From: Mycolicibacterium lacusdiani | Lineage (GTDB): Bacteria > Actinomycetota > Actinomycetes > Mycobacteriales > Mycobacteriaceae | Assembly: GCF_021916785.1 (NCBI RefSeq) | Contig: NZ_JAKCFC010000006.1 | Coordinates: forward strand, 62,001 to 126,000 | DNA length: 64,000 bases | Reading direction: 5' to 3' | In this document: piece after piece, positions 1-8,304 of the stretch | How positions within the stretch are numbered: position 1 is the first letter of the stretch | Layout: each line of letters begins with the position of its first letter | Position numbers and translations under genes: made by a program | Notes under the pieces: generated by a model | What the model saw: only the letters and a program-made list of their open reading frames with translations | Databases searched by the model: none | What the model was told of the DNA's origin: nothing

Positions 1-200
1 GCAGCCTGGAGAATCCGTACGAGTACGTGTTGGTGGAGGGCTTCCGCGACGGTGACGCCGGCGGCGAGCACGTGAACAGCGAGCACTTCAAGACGTTCGT
101 CGCCGAGGCCCCCAACGTCCTGGCCAGCACGCCGCTGATCATCAGCCAGTCCATCGACGCCGACGGATGGTCGGAGATGAGCGAGATCGCGGTGAGGTGA
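1..200 (+). CDS. Antibiotic biosynthesis monooxygenase (ABM)-domain protein, 5' truncated
   Basis: Only the last 65 codons lie in the window; the reading frame begins at base 3 and ends with TGA at 198-200. The visible peptide (YVLVEGFRDGDAGGEHVNSEHF, then a hydrophobic strand and a short acidic tail) has the pattern of the C-terminal half of small YgiN-like quinol monooxygenases: a 'v.eg..d..a...H..s.hf' segment followed by a final beta strand. Such proteins are dimeric cofactor-free oxygenases of quinols or aldehydes. The family call rests on a short fragment, and the substrate cannot be deduced. Confidence 0.55.
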   Translation, partial: SLENPYEYVLVEGFRDGDAGGEHVNSEHFKTFVAEAPNVLASTPLIISQSIDADGWSEMSEIAVR

Positions 201-258
201 GTCAGGGCGGAACCGCGCACTACTTGACACACGTTCAATAGCGGCGGACGCTGAACTC

Positions 259-1647
259 ATGACGCTGATCGACTCCGCGACCGTATGCCGCACGTCGAGG
301 CTGCCGCATCCACGCCGCAGAGTGCCCATCCTCGGCGACGTCTTGGCGTTCGACATGGACACGCCATCGCAGTCGGCCGCCGCGCTCGCCGCGGAGCTGG
401 GTCCGCTCTACGAGATGCGGGTGCTCGGCTCGCGTTACGTGGTGGCGGCCGGCGCGGACTACGTGATGGACCTCAACGACGAAGCACGGTTCTGCAAGTA
501 CCTCGGCCCCGACATGGAGGCGCTGCGGGTCATCGGCGGTGACGGCCTGTTCACGGCGTTCAACGACGAGCCGAATTGGCAAGCAGCGCACGACGTGCTG
601 ATGCCCGCGTTCAGTCAGGCGGCCATGCGCCGCTACCACGCGACCATGGTCGAGATCGCCGGTCGGCTCACGGCACGGTGGGATGCGAGCACCAGCGTGG
701 ACGTGTCCGCCGACACCACCAACGTGACACTCGAGACCATCGGGCGGTGCGCGGCGGGCTACTCGTTCGGCGTGCTCGACGATCCGTCGGAAACGACGAG
801 CCATCCCTTCGTCGGCCACATGGTTGCCGGCCTCAAGGGCGCGGACCGCCTCGGGGCCCTGCGCGCGAGCTTCCTGCCGAAGGCGCTGGCCGACCTCGTC
901 GAGCGTCGGGTGCGCAGACACGCAGAGGCGATGGCGGCCGTCGCCGATGACGTCATCGCCACCCGGCGCGCCGACCGCGCCCGCGGCCGCGAGGCTCCCG
1001 ACGACCTGCTCGACCTGATGCTCGACTCGGACCTCGACGTCGCCAACATCCGCTACCAGCTGATCAACTTCCTGGTGGCAGGCCACGAAACCACCTCGGG
1101 CGCGCTGTCGTTCGCGCTGTACTACCTGTCACGCGAGCCCGAGGTGTTCGCCCGCGCCCGCGCGGAGGTCGACCAGGTGTGGGGTGCGGCCGAACCGGAG
1201 TTCGAGCAGGTGGCGAAGCTGCGCTACGTCCGCCGTGTCCTGGACGAGTCGCTGCGGTTGCAGCCCACCGTGCCCGGCTATTACCGCGCCGCACGCGAGG
1301 ACACGATGCTCGCCGGGGTCTATCCAATGCGCAAGGGGGACTGGGCGCTGGCGTTGACCTCCACGCTGCACCGAGACCCGCGCTGGGGCGCGGACACGGA
1401 CCGGTTCGATCCCGACAGGTTCGCACCGGAGCACGTGCGTGCCCGGCCCGCTGGGCTGTACAAGCCGTTCGGCACCGGTCCGCGATCCTGCATCGGGCGG
1501 CAGTTCGCGCTGCACGAGGCGGTTCTGATCCTCGGCGCCATCGTCCGTCGGTACGACCTGATCGCCGATCCGGGGTACGAGTTGGCCATCACCGAGCGAC
1601 TCACCATGATGCCGAAAGGCTTTCGGCTGGCGGTGCGGCGGCGCTAG
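259..1647 (+). CDS. Cytochrome P450, stand-alone CYP102-like haem domain
   Basis: A 462-residue P450 with all hallmark motifs: the I-helix AGHETTSG, the K-helix ESLR, and the haem-binding FGTGPRSCIG with the axial cysteine near residue 411. The C-terminal stretch FGTGPRSCIGRQFALHEAVLILG and the N-terminal PILGDVLAFD closely resemble the haem domain of self-sufficient CYP102 fatty-acid hydroxylases, but the gene stops where the fused FMN/FAD reductase would begin. It must therefore take electrons from separate partners, and none is encoded nearby. ATG 259 is the first start in frame. A TTGACA at 223-228 could be a -35 element. The substrate is probably a fatty acid or similar hydrophobic compound (inference from family). 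Confidence 0.85.
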   Translation: MTLIDSATVCRTSRLPHPRRRVPILGDVLAFDMDTPSQSAAALAAELGPLYEMRVLGSRYVVAAGADYVMDLNDEARFCKYLGPDMEALRVIGGDGLFTAFNDEPNWQAAHDVLMPAFSQAAMRRYHATMVEIAGRLTARWDASTSVDVSADTTNVTLETIGRCAAGYSFGVLDDPSETTSHPFVGHMVAGLKGADRLGALRASFLPKALADLVERRVRRHAEAMAAVADDVIATRRADRARGREAPDDLLDLMLDSDLDVANIRYQLINFLVAGHETTSGALSFALYYLSREPEVFARARAEVDQVWGAAEPEFEQVAKLRYVRRVLDESLRLQPTVPGYYRAAREDTMLAGVYPMRKGDWALALTSTLHRDPRWGADTDRFDPDRFAPEHVRARPAGLYKPFGTGPRSCIGRQFALHEAVLILGAIVRRYDLIADPGYELAITERLTMMPKGFRLAVRRR

Positions 1648-1650
1648 CCG

Positions 1651-2175
1651 TCAGCCGTGTTCCTCGATGTAGGCGTCCGCGTCCTTGTCGGTGTTGTCGA
1701 TGCCCTTCGTCGTGTCATGCTCGGCGTAGAACTGCAACCACCGCATACCGAGCTCGTGGCGGAGTTCCAGTGAGGCGCTCTTGATGAAGTCCGGCATCGC
1801 CTCGCGTTCCTCCTCGTCGAGGTGCTCGCCGTTCTCCTTGCGCGCCTCAAAGACCGCTTCGAACCACTCCTCACTGCCCGTGGCCAGCCGACGAGATCGC
1901 CGGACGGCGTCGCGGATCGAGTTGTGGTCGGTGATCGCGTCCTCCGTCTCGTCCTCGGGATCCCCCTCCGGATTGCCGGGGTCCTCGCGGCCGCCGTGCT
2001 TCAGCAGCGCAGGGTAGAAGACGGTCTCCTCAGCCTCGGCGTGCGCGTCGAGCCGGGCACTGAGCTGACCCCAGATCGCAGCGAGTTCCTGGCTCGTCCT
2101 CGCATCGTCGAGCCGGAAGAACTGCCGCCGCAGCCAGTCGTGGTCGGCGTAGATGAGGTCGATGATGTCGGCCAT
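1651..2175 (-). CDS. Hemerythrin HHE cation-binding domain protein
   Basis: A 174-residue protein with the spaced His/Glu pattern of hemerythrin-like four-helix bundles (YADHDWLR, HAEAEETVFYP, DHNSIRDAV, ENGEHLDEEER), which ligate a di-iron centre for oxygen or NO sensing or iron handling. ATG 2175 is preferred over an upstream in-frame ATG because a strong AGGAGG lies 7 bases before it. The gene is convergent with the P450, with three bases between the stop codons. The family is common in mycobacteria and often stress-linked; the role of this member is not shown by the sequence. Confidence 0.85.
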   Translation of the reverse strand: MADIIDLIYADHDWLRRQFFRLDDARTSQELAAIWGQLSARLDAHAEAEETVFYPALLKHGGREDPGNPEGDPEDETEDAITDHNSIRDAVRRSRRLATGSEEWFEAVFEARKENGEHLDEEEREAMPDFIKSASLELRHELGMRWLQFYAEHDTTKGIDNTDKDADAYIEEHG

Positions 2176-2233
2176 GGGTGTACCTCCTACGCGCGAGGTA
2201 CCCCACTTCCGCACGACTCACGCGTGGCGGGCT

Positions 2234-2740
2234 TCAGAACAGGGGAACTCGCGGGTTGGTGCCGTCGTAGACTTCCTGGCCGTCGTCCCGACCGTCGAAG
2301 TCGGTGTCCGGGCGATCGGCGTTCGTTCCGTACACGTCTCGTTCATCGTCGTCGAACAGGCCATCGCCGTCGGAGTCAGGACGCTCGTCGTCGCTCCCGG
2401 ACTGGCTGTCGGCGACCAACGGGTTCGTACCGTTCTTGATCTCCGATCCGTCATTGGCACCGTCGCCGTCGCTGTCGGGCACGACCGGATTCGTCTTGGT
2501 GACGTTGAATTCCTCGGGGTCGGACAAGCCGTCGCCGTCGGTGTCGGCCTTGTACGGGTCGGTACCGATCTGATCGATTTCGGTGCTGTTGGCGAATCCG
2601 TCGCCATCTTCATCGGACGGTGAGGCCTCCGCGAGCGCTGGCCACGCGATCGTCGACAGGACTAGCGCGCTGGCCGCGAGCGCGGTCATCACTCGGTGGC
2701 GCGAGCCGTGGGTGAGGAAGAAAGCGTTGCCAATGCGCAT
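2234..2740 (-). CDS. Secreted protein with thrombospondin type-3-like calcium-binding repeats
   Basis: 168 residues from ATG 2740. A basic N-terminus and hydrophobic stretch (VMTALAASALVLSTIAWPALA) form a Sec signal peptide with probable cleavage after AEA. The mature part is almost wholly made of about five D-x-D-x-D-G units (DEDGDGFAN, DTDGDGLSD, DSDGDGAND, DSDGDGLFD, DTDFDGRDD), each followed by a short 'E...GTNP' spacer. Such acidic loops bind calcium in thrombospondin type-3 repeats and dockerin-like modules. No catalytic domain is present. It is probably an extracellular calcium-dependent structural or adhesive protein. A longer in-frame start at 2851 would only add an unlikely leader. 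Confidence 0.75.
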   Translation of the reverse strand: MRIGNAFFLTHGSRHRVMTALAASALVLSTIAWPALAEASPSDEDGDGFANSTEIDQIGTDPYKADTDGDGLSDPEEFNVTKTNPVVPDSDGDGANDGSEIKNGTNPLVADSQSGSDDERPDSDGDGLFDDDERDVYGTNADRPDTDFDGRDDGQEVYDGTNPRVPLF

Positions 2741-2850
2741 GATGAGCCCGTCGTCACAGTGTTGAACAGAAGGCTCAACACAATCAGACCCCGCTCCGCG
2801 GACATATCGGGTGTTTCCCGACCTTCCGCGGCGGTGTCGATCTTGCGGCA

Positions 2851-4467
2851 CTAGGCCGCGGCGGTGCCTGGTGGTCCGCGTTCACCGGTGTCGAGTGCGA
2901 TCCTGAGACGGATGCATCCCGCGTCGGCGAGGCCGATGTCCCGCAGTGTGCCGGGATCGGTGGTGTCGGCGTCGCACGAGGGGGGTGGTAGCGAGACGGC
3001 GTCGACCAGGCGGCACAGGATGGTCGCCAATGCCCGTACGTCGACGACGGAACCCGTTGTGGGCACTACGGTGTCGGGGTCGTCGGTCTCGGGATCGTCG
3101 GGTGGGCGTAGGAGCAGTTCTGGGCGGTGGTGGTAGTTGAGGCGGGCTTGGCCGTGGTCGAGGTCGGGTGGGGGTTGCCACTCCACGTCGCCGCGGGCCG
3201 TGATGGTGGTGGTGTAGCCGCCCTCGCCGACGAGCCGATTGTCCGCCCCGCACGCCAACGCCATCTCGTCCACGTTGGTGTTGCCGCCCCGAGCCCAGTC
3301 GGTTACGGCGTGGTGGACTTGGCAGCCATACGCGCCGACAATGCAGCCAGGTTTCGTGCAGCCGCCATCACGGGCGATCAACATCAGCCGCTGCGCGGGG
3401 GAGGCGGTACGGCGGGCCCGGAACAACTCCAGTGCCGATCCGGTCGCGCGGTCGAACACCGCCAGATAGTGGTTGGCGTGCGCACCCATCCGCACGACGT
3501 CGGAGATCGGCACCTTGGTCCCGCCGCCGGTGACGCCGACCCCTGCTCGGGACTCAAGATCCTGGAGGGTGGTGCGGACGATCACCGACACAGGCAGGCC
3601 GTTGAGCTGGCCGAGATCTCCACTCATCAAGGCGATCCGCCCGATCACCACCAGGGCGTCGTGCTGACGTTGGGCCAGGGTGCGGGTATCGGCGTCGATC
3701 TGGGCTTGGGTCGGGGTGCCGGAAGTGCAGGGCTCGGGGTCGGCGGGGTTGCACATCCCGGGTGCGGCGTACTTGGCCAGCAGGGGTTCGAACACCGCAG
3801 CCGCCTCCGGGGTCAACCTGGCAGTAAAGGTGGTCATGCCGTCGCAGCCCTGCGGGCCCATGTCGGCACCGCGCGACTGTTCGGGCTCGGTGTCGTCGGG
3901 TTCGGGGCCGTCTTGGTCGAGCAGGTACAGCCGGAGGTCGGCCGCGTCGCGTAGGTCCTTCGGGCCCACCGTGATCGCGACCCGGACCAGGTCGACCTCG
4001 ACCTGTGCGCGCGTGACCGTGTCCACCCACGCCGGCATCTTGCCCATCGCCTCGCGCAGCACTTTGACGTGCTCGGCGGTAATCGCGCCTGCGGCCTGTG
4101 CGGCTGCGACCGCGGGTAGCACCGGATCGAGCGGTTCCCCGGTCAAGCTCTGCCGTGGTCCGAGATCAGCGGCCTCCGACAGCCGGCGACTGGCTTCACC
4201 GGAACTCAGCCGCCACCGGGTGCGTAGGACCTCGTTCCAGGACTTCGCACCCATCTCCCGTGCCGTCGTCTCGTCCTGCAGTCGGGCCAGCAACCGGTGC
4301 CGCTGGGCCGGCAGCTGGCTGCTCAGCGTCTCCAAACCGTCCAACACCGCTACGATCTCGTTGCGGCTCAACAGATCAACGGACAGGTCTGCCAGCGCGT
4401 CGTAGGCCGCGAGCAGTCCCGCGACCGCCTCCCGCACCTCGTCCGCCTGCATGATTCGAACATACAT
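2851..4467 (-). CDS. DUF222 / HNH endonuclease-domain protein (13E12 repeat family), SOS-boxed
   Basis: 538 residues. The N-terminal three-quarters is the DUF222 helical domain typical of the multicopy mycobacterial 13E12 proteins. The C-terminal part holds the HNH core (CTKPGC, CQVHHAVTDWARGG, CGADNRLV), with paired cysteines and the HH dyad of a zinc-supported nuclease. The ATG at 4467 lies inside a LexA-type SOS box (4456-4471); the alternative ATG at 4452 lies just after it. Several M. tuberculosis members of this family are LexA-controlled, so induction by DNA damage is expected. The cellular target is unknown. The C-terminal tail is proline-rich and probably unstructured. Confidence 0.88.
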   Translation of the reverse strand: MYVRIMQADEVREAVAGLLAAYDALADLSVDLLSRNEIVAVLDGLETLSSQLPAQRHRLLARLQDETTAREMGAKSWNEVLRTRWRLSSGEASRRLSEAADLGPRQSLTGEPLDPVLPAVAAAQAAGAITAEHVKVLREAMGKMPAWVDTVTRAQVEVDLVRVAITVGPKDLRDAADLRLYLLDQDGPEPDDTEPEQSRGADMGPQGCDGMTTFTARLTPEAAAVFEPLLAKYAAPGMCNPADPEPCTSGTPTQAQIDADTRTLAQRQHDALVVIGRIALMSGDLGQLNGLPVSVIVRTTLQDLESRAGVGVTGGGTKVPISDVVRMGAHANHYLAVFDRATGSALELFRARRTASPAQRLMLIARDGGCTKPGCIVGAYGCQVHHAVTDWARGGNTNVDEMALACGADNRLVGEGGYTTTITARGDVEWQPPPDLDHGQARLNYHHRPELLLRPPDDPETDDPDTVVPTTGSVVDVRALATILCRLVDAVSLPPPSCDADTTDPGTLRDIGLADAGCIRLRIALDTGERGPPGTAAA

Positions 4468-4471
4468 TCGA
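4456..4471. promoter_or_regulatory. LexA SOS box over the start of the DUF222/HNH gene
   Basis: The plus strand reads TCGAACATACATTCGA. The mycobacterial SOS consensus is TCGAAC-N4-GTTCGA, so the site matches at 11 of the 12 specified positions (one change in the right half). It overlaps the ATG at 4467, so LexA bound here would block transcription or initiation. The match is seen directly; binding is inferred. Confidence 0.75.
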
Positions 4472-4494
4472 CCACTGACAAGTCGGTTCGGCAG

Positions 4495-5319
4495 TCAGCC
4501 TCCGAGGCTGGCCTGATATCGCCGCATCCCGGACAGCCAGCGGTCGTAGTCGGCGCCCTTCTGCCGATACATGTCGAGCACTGCCGGATGCGGCAGCACC
4601 AGGAACGTCCCGGCGCGCACCGCCTCGACGGCCAACTCCGCGACGCGCTCGGGGCCCACCACCTCGCCTGCGTTGCGGACGGCTGCCGCCGACATCCGCG
4701 CCGTCGGGTCCGACGACTCGGTGATGCCGGTGAGCAATGGCGTGTCGACACCCATGGGGCAGACGCACGAAACCCCGATGCCCTTGTCGCCGTATGTGAT
4801 CGACAACCATTCGGCGAAACCGACCGCCGCGTGCTTGGTCACCGAGTAGCCCGCGGCGCCGACCTGGGTCAGCAGGCCCGCCGCCGATGCGACCGCGACG
4901 AAGTGGCCGCGGCCGCGCTTCAGCCACTCCGGCACGACGACCTTCGCCGCCCGCACGTGCGCCCGCAGGTTGACGTCGAGGATGCGATCCCAGTCGGCCT
5001 CGTCGTCACCAAGTCCGGGCGCACCGATGATCCCGGCGTTGGCGACGAACACGTCGACCGGTCCGAACTCGGCACGAGCCGCGTCGACCAGGCTGGTGAT
5101 GCCCTCGGTCGTCGAGGCGTCCGCCACCACGCCGACGGCCTTGCCGCCGACGGCCTTGCCGCCGGCGGACCGGACCTGCTCGGCGGTGTCCCGTACGCCA
5201 CCGGGGGAGACGTCACCGGCAACCACTGATGCTCCGGCCGCGGCGAACTCCCGCGCCAGCGCCCGGCCGATGCCGGACCCGGCTCCCGTGATGACGGCGA
5301 CACTGCCTTCGATCTGCAT
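4495..5319 (-). CDS. SDR-family oxidoreductase
   Basis: 274 residues from ATG 5319. Classical short-chain dehydrogenase: NAD(P)-binding TGAGSGIG near residue 11, ANAGI in place of NNAG, and catalytic YSVTK with the preceding serine in ASAAG. The C-terminal tail (LPHPAVLDMYRQKGADYDRWLSGMRR) is typical of actinobacterial SDRs annotated as retinol- or alcohol-dehydrogenase-like. An exact 15-bp tandem duplication at 5132-5161 adds five residues (GGKAV twice) in a surface loop after the ASVVAGD strand. The start codon lies 95 bp from the divergent methyltransferase start. The substrate is unknown. Confidence 0.82.
   Translation of the reverse strand: MQIEGSVAVITGAGSGIGRALAREFAAAGASVVAGDVSPGGVRDTAEQVRSAGGKAVGGKAVGVVADASTTEGITSLVDAARAEFGPVDVFVANAGIIGAPGLGDDEADWDRILDVNLRAHVRAAKVVVPEWLKRGRGHFVAVASAAGLLTQVGAAGYSVTKHAAVGFAEWLSITYGDKGIGVSCVCPMGVDTPLLTGITESSDPTARMSAAAVRNAGEVVGPERVAELAVEAVRAGTFLVLPHPAVLDMYRQKGADYDRWLSGMRRYQASLGG
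5132..5161. repeat. 15-bp exact tandem duplication inside an SDR gene
   Basis: The unit CCGACGGCCTTGCCG occurs twice with no gap (5132-5146 and 5147-5161). It is in frame and encodes a repeated GGKAV in the SDR loop. It looks like a recent slippage event tolerated by the protein. Confidence 0.9.
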
Positions 5320-5414
5320 GCCGCCATTGTCGCCGATGAGTGCAGTCGTCTTGCGATTGCCTGATGAGCAAAGTCGATTGCGCATTACGGCCGGCCCGGA
5401 GCACGCTCTATGAC

Positions 5415-6050
5415 ATGCCGAAGACAACGGAAGCCGGTCAGGTCCTCGCAGCCGAGTGGGATGGGCGATACGCCGGCTGGTCGATGGAAATGCTGCCCGC
5501 CGAACCGAATCCGGCCCTGCTGGCAGAGGCGGCCCGACTGCGACCGGGCCGGGCGCTCGACATCGGATGTGGCGTCGGCTCCGACGCCATCTGGTTGGCC
5601 GCTCGGGGCTGGGACGTCACGGCGCTCGACGTATCCCAGGTCGCCCTGGATCGCGCAGCCGCCCGCGCCGAACAGGCAGGGGTGAGCGTCGCGTGGCAGC
5701 AGTCCCGGCTGGAGGACGCCACGGTGCCGCCCGAGGGCTTCGACCTGGTGACCGCGCACTACCCCGCCTTGCTGCACTCCCCGGGCGGCGACGCGGAACG
5801 GGCGCTCCTGGCGTCCGTCGCCGTAGGGGGAACGCTGCTGGTCGTGCATCACTCCGACGTCGACGTGGAGACGGCCAAGGCACACGGGTTCGACCCCGCC
5901 GACTACCTCGGCCATGACGACGTGGCCAGACTGTTCGACGACAACTGGGAGGTTCGGATCGATCGGGGCCGACTCCGCAGCAGGCCCGCCGGTTCGGAGG
6001 GCCAGCACACGCACGACGACGTCCTGGTCGCGCGTCGTCTGCAGTATTAG
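5415..6050 (+). CDS. Class I SAM-dependent methyltransferase
   Basis: 211 residues from ATG 5415. Motif I (ALDIGCGVGSDAIWLAARG) binds S-adenosylmethionine, followed by the acidic end of strand 2 (VTALDVS) and a motif IV-like FDLVTAHYP. Size and layout match the small Methyltransf_25/thiopurine-methyltransferase-like group of actinobacteria. The ATG at 5340 would add 25 residues with no counterpart in the fold, so the internal start is chosen. The stop overlaps that of the convergent AMP ligase. The acceptor substrate is unknown. Confidence 0.82.
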   Translation: MPKTTEAGQVLAAEWDGRYAGWSMEMLPAEPNPALLAEAARLRPGRALDIGCGVGSDAIWLAARGWDVTALDVSQVALDRAAARAEQAGVSVAWQQSRLEDATVPPEGFDLVTAHYPALLHSPGGDAERALLASVAVGGTLLVVHHSDVDVETAKAHGFDPADYLGHDDVARLFDDNWEVRIDRGRLRSRPAGSEGQHTHDDVLVARRLQY

Positions 6051-7522
6051 CGGGCCAGCCGATCCCGCAGCGCCCGCCTGAGCACCTTCCCGTAGCTGTT
6101 CTTCGGCAGCTCGTCGACGAACTCGTAGCGCTTGGGCCGCTTGAAGCGTGCGATGCGCTCGAGCAGATGCGCGTCGAGATCCCGCTCGTCCGCGGAGCCG
6201 ACGACGAACGCCACCACCACCTCGCCCCACTCCTCGTCGGGCTCGCCAACCACGCACGCCTCCTCGACACCGGGGTGGGTGATCAGCACCTCCTCGACCT
6301 CGCGCGGATAGACGTTGCTGCCTCCACTGATCACGACGTCCTTGGAGCGGTCGCGCAGCGTGAGGTAGCCCCGGTCGTCGAACGACCCCATGTCACCGGT
6401 GCGCAGCCAGCCGTTCCGCACCGTCGCGGCGGTCGCCTCCGCGTTGTTCCAGTAGCCGGACATGACGACGTCACCACGACAGACGATTTCGCCGATCACG
6501 CCCATCGCTGCCGGCTCGCCATCGGAGTCGACGACCGCGACGTCGACACCCGACCTGGGGTAGCCGACCGAACGGAGCACTGCGTCGTCGGCGCCCTCAT
6601 GATCGTCGCGGCGCAATCCCGTGATGGTCATCGGCGCCTCACCCTGCCCGTAGAGCTGAACGAAGATCGGGCCGAACGCTGCCATCGCCTTCTTCAGGCT
6701 GTCGACGTACATCGGACCGCCGCCGTAGACGACTGTCCGCAGGTTCGCCGGCCGCGATCGGCCCGTGGCCACTAGCCGCGCCACCATCGTCGGTGCGAGG
6801 AAGCTGCTGCAGCCCGGGTGACTTTCGCAGAGGTCGAGGAACTCGTCGGGCTCGAATGAAGCCGACGCCGGCACCACCTGCCGTGCGCCGCGCAGGACGT
6901 ACGGTGCGATGTAGAGACCCGATCCGTGCGACATCGGTGCACCGTGCACCAGGCTGCAGTTCTCGTCGGGATCGTCGAAGTCGGCGAGGTGGGACACGGT
7001 CATGGCCATCAGGTTCCGGTGTGAGAGCATCGCGCCCTTGGACCGGCCGGTGGTTCCGCTGGTGTAGAACAACCAGGCAAGCGACGCCGGGTCGGTCTCC
7101 CGAGGCGGGGCGAGCGGAGCGGTAGACAGCCGGGCCGCGTAGGCATCGTCCGCGATGACCTCGATGGGTACGTCCGCGACGCCCACCAGCCGCTCGGCGA
7201 TCTTCGTCGATGCGAACACCGTTGCCGCACCGGCGTCGTCGAGGATCTGGGCCATCTCCAGCTCGTGCAGCTTGTAGTTGACCGGTACCACGACGCACTC
7301 GGCCGCCCACGCCGCGAACATCAGCTCGATGATCTCGGTCCGGTTCTCACTGGTGACGGCGATGCGGGTGCCCGCGGGGTGCACGGCTCGCAGCGAGGCG
7401 GCGAGTCGCAGTGCGCGGTCGCGTAGTTCGCGCCAGGTTAGTACCCGACGCGTGCCGAGATAGACCGCGCCGCGGTCACCGTGCCGTGCTGCCGTCTGGT
7501 CGAGGACGGCGAACAGATTCAC
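6047..7522 (-). CDS. Class I adenylate-forming enzyme (acyl-CoA ligase), second ligase of the operon
   Basis: 491 residues from GTG 7522, whose first bases overlap the TGA of the upstream SDR (GTGA), so translation is coupled. Motifs in order: the phosphate loop YTSGTTGRSKG, YGGGPMY, YGQGEAPMT, the GWLRTGDMG hinge region and the C-terminal PKNSYGKVLRR with the catalytic lysine. These enzymes activate a carboxylic acid to acyl-AMP and then the CoA thioester. The open frame continues upstream to 8185, but that part is antisense-frame noise over the SDR. It is the last gene of the minus operon. Substrate unknown, probably an intermediate of the adjacent oxidative pathway. Confidence 0.87.
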   Translation of the reverse strand: MNLFAVLDQTAARHGDRGAVYLGTRRVLTWRELRDRALRLAASLRAVHPAGTRIAVTSENRTEIIELMFAAWAAECVVVPVNYKLHELEMAQILDDAGAATVFASTKIAERLVGVADVPIEVIADDAYAARLSTAPLAPPRETDPASLAWLFYTSGTTGRSKGAMLSHRNLMAMTVSHLADFDDPDENCSLVHGAPMSHGSGLYIAPYVLRGARQVVPASASFEPDEFLDLCESHPGCSSFLAPTMVARLVATGRSRPANLRTVVYGGGPMYVDSLKKAMAAFGPIFVQLYGQGEAPMTITGLRRDDHEGADDAVLRSVGYPRSGVDVAVVDSDGEPAAMGVIGEIVCRGDVVMSGYWNNAEATAATVRNGWLRTGDMGSFDDRGYLTLRDRSKDVVISGGSNVYPREVEEVLITHPGVEEACVVGEPDEEWGEVVVAFVVGSADERDLDAHLLERIARFKRPKRYEFVDELPKNSYGKVLRRALRDRLAR

Positions 7523-8304
7523 CTGGCGACCCACTCGGCGGACAGCGCGAAGTCCGACAGGTACTTGGTCGAACTCCAACCGCCGTCCACGACGATCGTC
7601 TGGCCGTTGATGAAACCCGCTCCGGGCGAGCAGAGGAACGCGATGGTACTGGCGATGTCCTCGATGCGCCCGAGCCGCGGATACGGTGTCATCTCGGTGT
7701 TGATCTTGCGGAACCGCTCGTCTTCGAGGCGCTGCTCGACCATCGGTGTGACCGTGACACCGGGAGCGACCGCGTTGCACCGGATGCCCTGCGGCCCGTA
7801 CTGGCATGCGATGTGCGACGTGAGCGACGTCAGCCCACCCTTTGCCGCGGAGTAGGCACCGCCACGCAACCCGCCGACGACGGCGAACGTCGACGTAACG
7901 TTGACGATGCCCGAGCCATCGCGCATGTGCGGCAACACGTCTCGCGCCAGCCGGAACGGTGCCCGCAGCATCAAGCCGAGGAAGTAGTCGAGCGATTCGT
8001 CGTCCGTCTCGTGCAGCGGCTTCGGGCTGCCGACGCCTGCGTTGTTGACCAGGAAGTCGATCCGGCCCCACCGTGACACGGCGGCATCGACGACGCGCGC
8101 CGGTCCGTCGTCGGCGGTCAGGTCGACGGCGACCGTGGCGACGAGGTCGGGATCCGCCCCCGCGGCCGTTGCCGCGGCCGCCCATTCCGCGAGCCTCGCC
8201 TCGTCGCGGCCGGTGCCGAGCACGGCCATGCCAGCCTCGGCCAGCTTCACCGCGGTGCCGAAGCCGATGCCGCTACTGGCGCCGGTGACGATCGCTACCT
8301 GCAT
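7519..8304 (-). CDS. SDR-family oxidoreductase
   Basis: 261 residues from ATG 8304. Cofactor motif TGASSGIG near residue 7, VNNAG, catalytic serine in NVTST and YSAAKGG. The C-terminus has the usual FINGQTIVVDGGWSS. Closest in style to FabG/glucose-dehydrogenase-like SDRs that oxidise a secondary alcohol or 3-hydroxyacyl intermediate. It overlaps the upstream ligase by 10 bases and the downstream ligase by 4, so the operon is translated as a coupled unit. Confidence 0.86.
   Translation of the reverse strand: MQVAIVTGASSGIGFGTAVKLAEAGMAVLGTGRDEARLAEWAAAATAAGADPDLVATVAVDLTADDGPARVVDAAVSRWGRIDFLVNNAGVGSPKPLHETDDESLDYFLGLMLRAPFRLARDVLPHMRDGSGIVNVTSTFAVVGGLRGGAYSAAKGGLTSLTSHIACQYGPQGIRCNAVAPGVTVTPMVEQRLEDERFRKINTEMTPYPRLGRIEDIASTIAFLCSPGAGFINGQTIVVDGGWSSTKYLSDFALSAEWVAR

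Noticed and set aside
2234..2740. Tandem Asp-rich repeats considered as a CRISPR or microsatellite
   Set aside because: The repeat is at protein level (D-x-D-x-D-G units) with diverged DNA and no regular spacer; it codes for calcium-binding loops.
7523..8185. Open frame that would extend the AMP ligase to a 712-residue protein
   Set aside because: The added part is Arg/Gly-rich with no domain, and the same DNA encodes a clear SDR in another frame. The GTG at 7522 with a GTGA junction is the real start.
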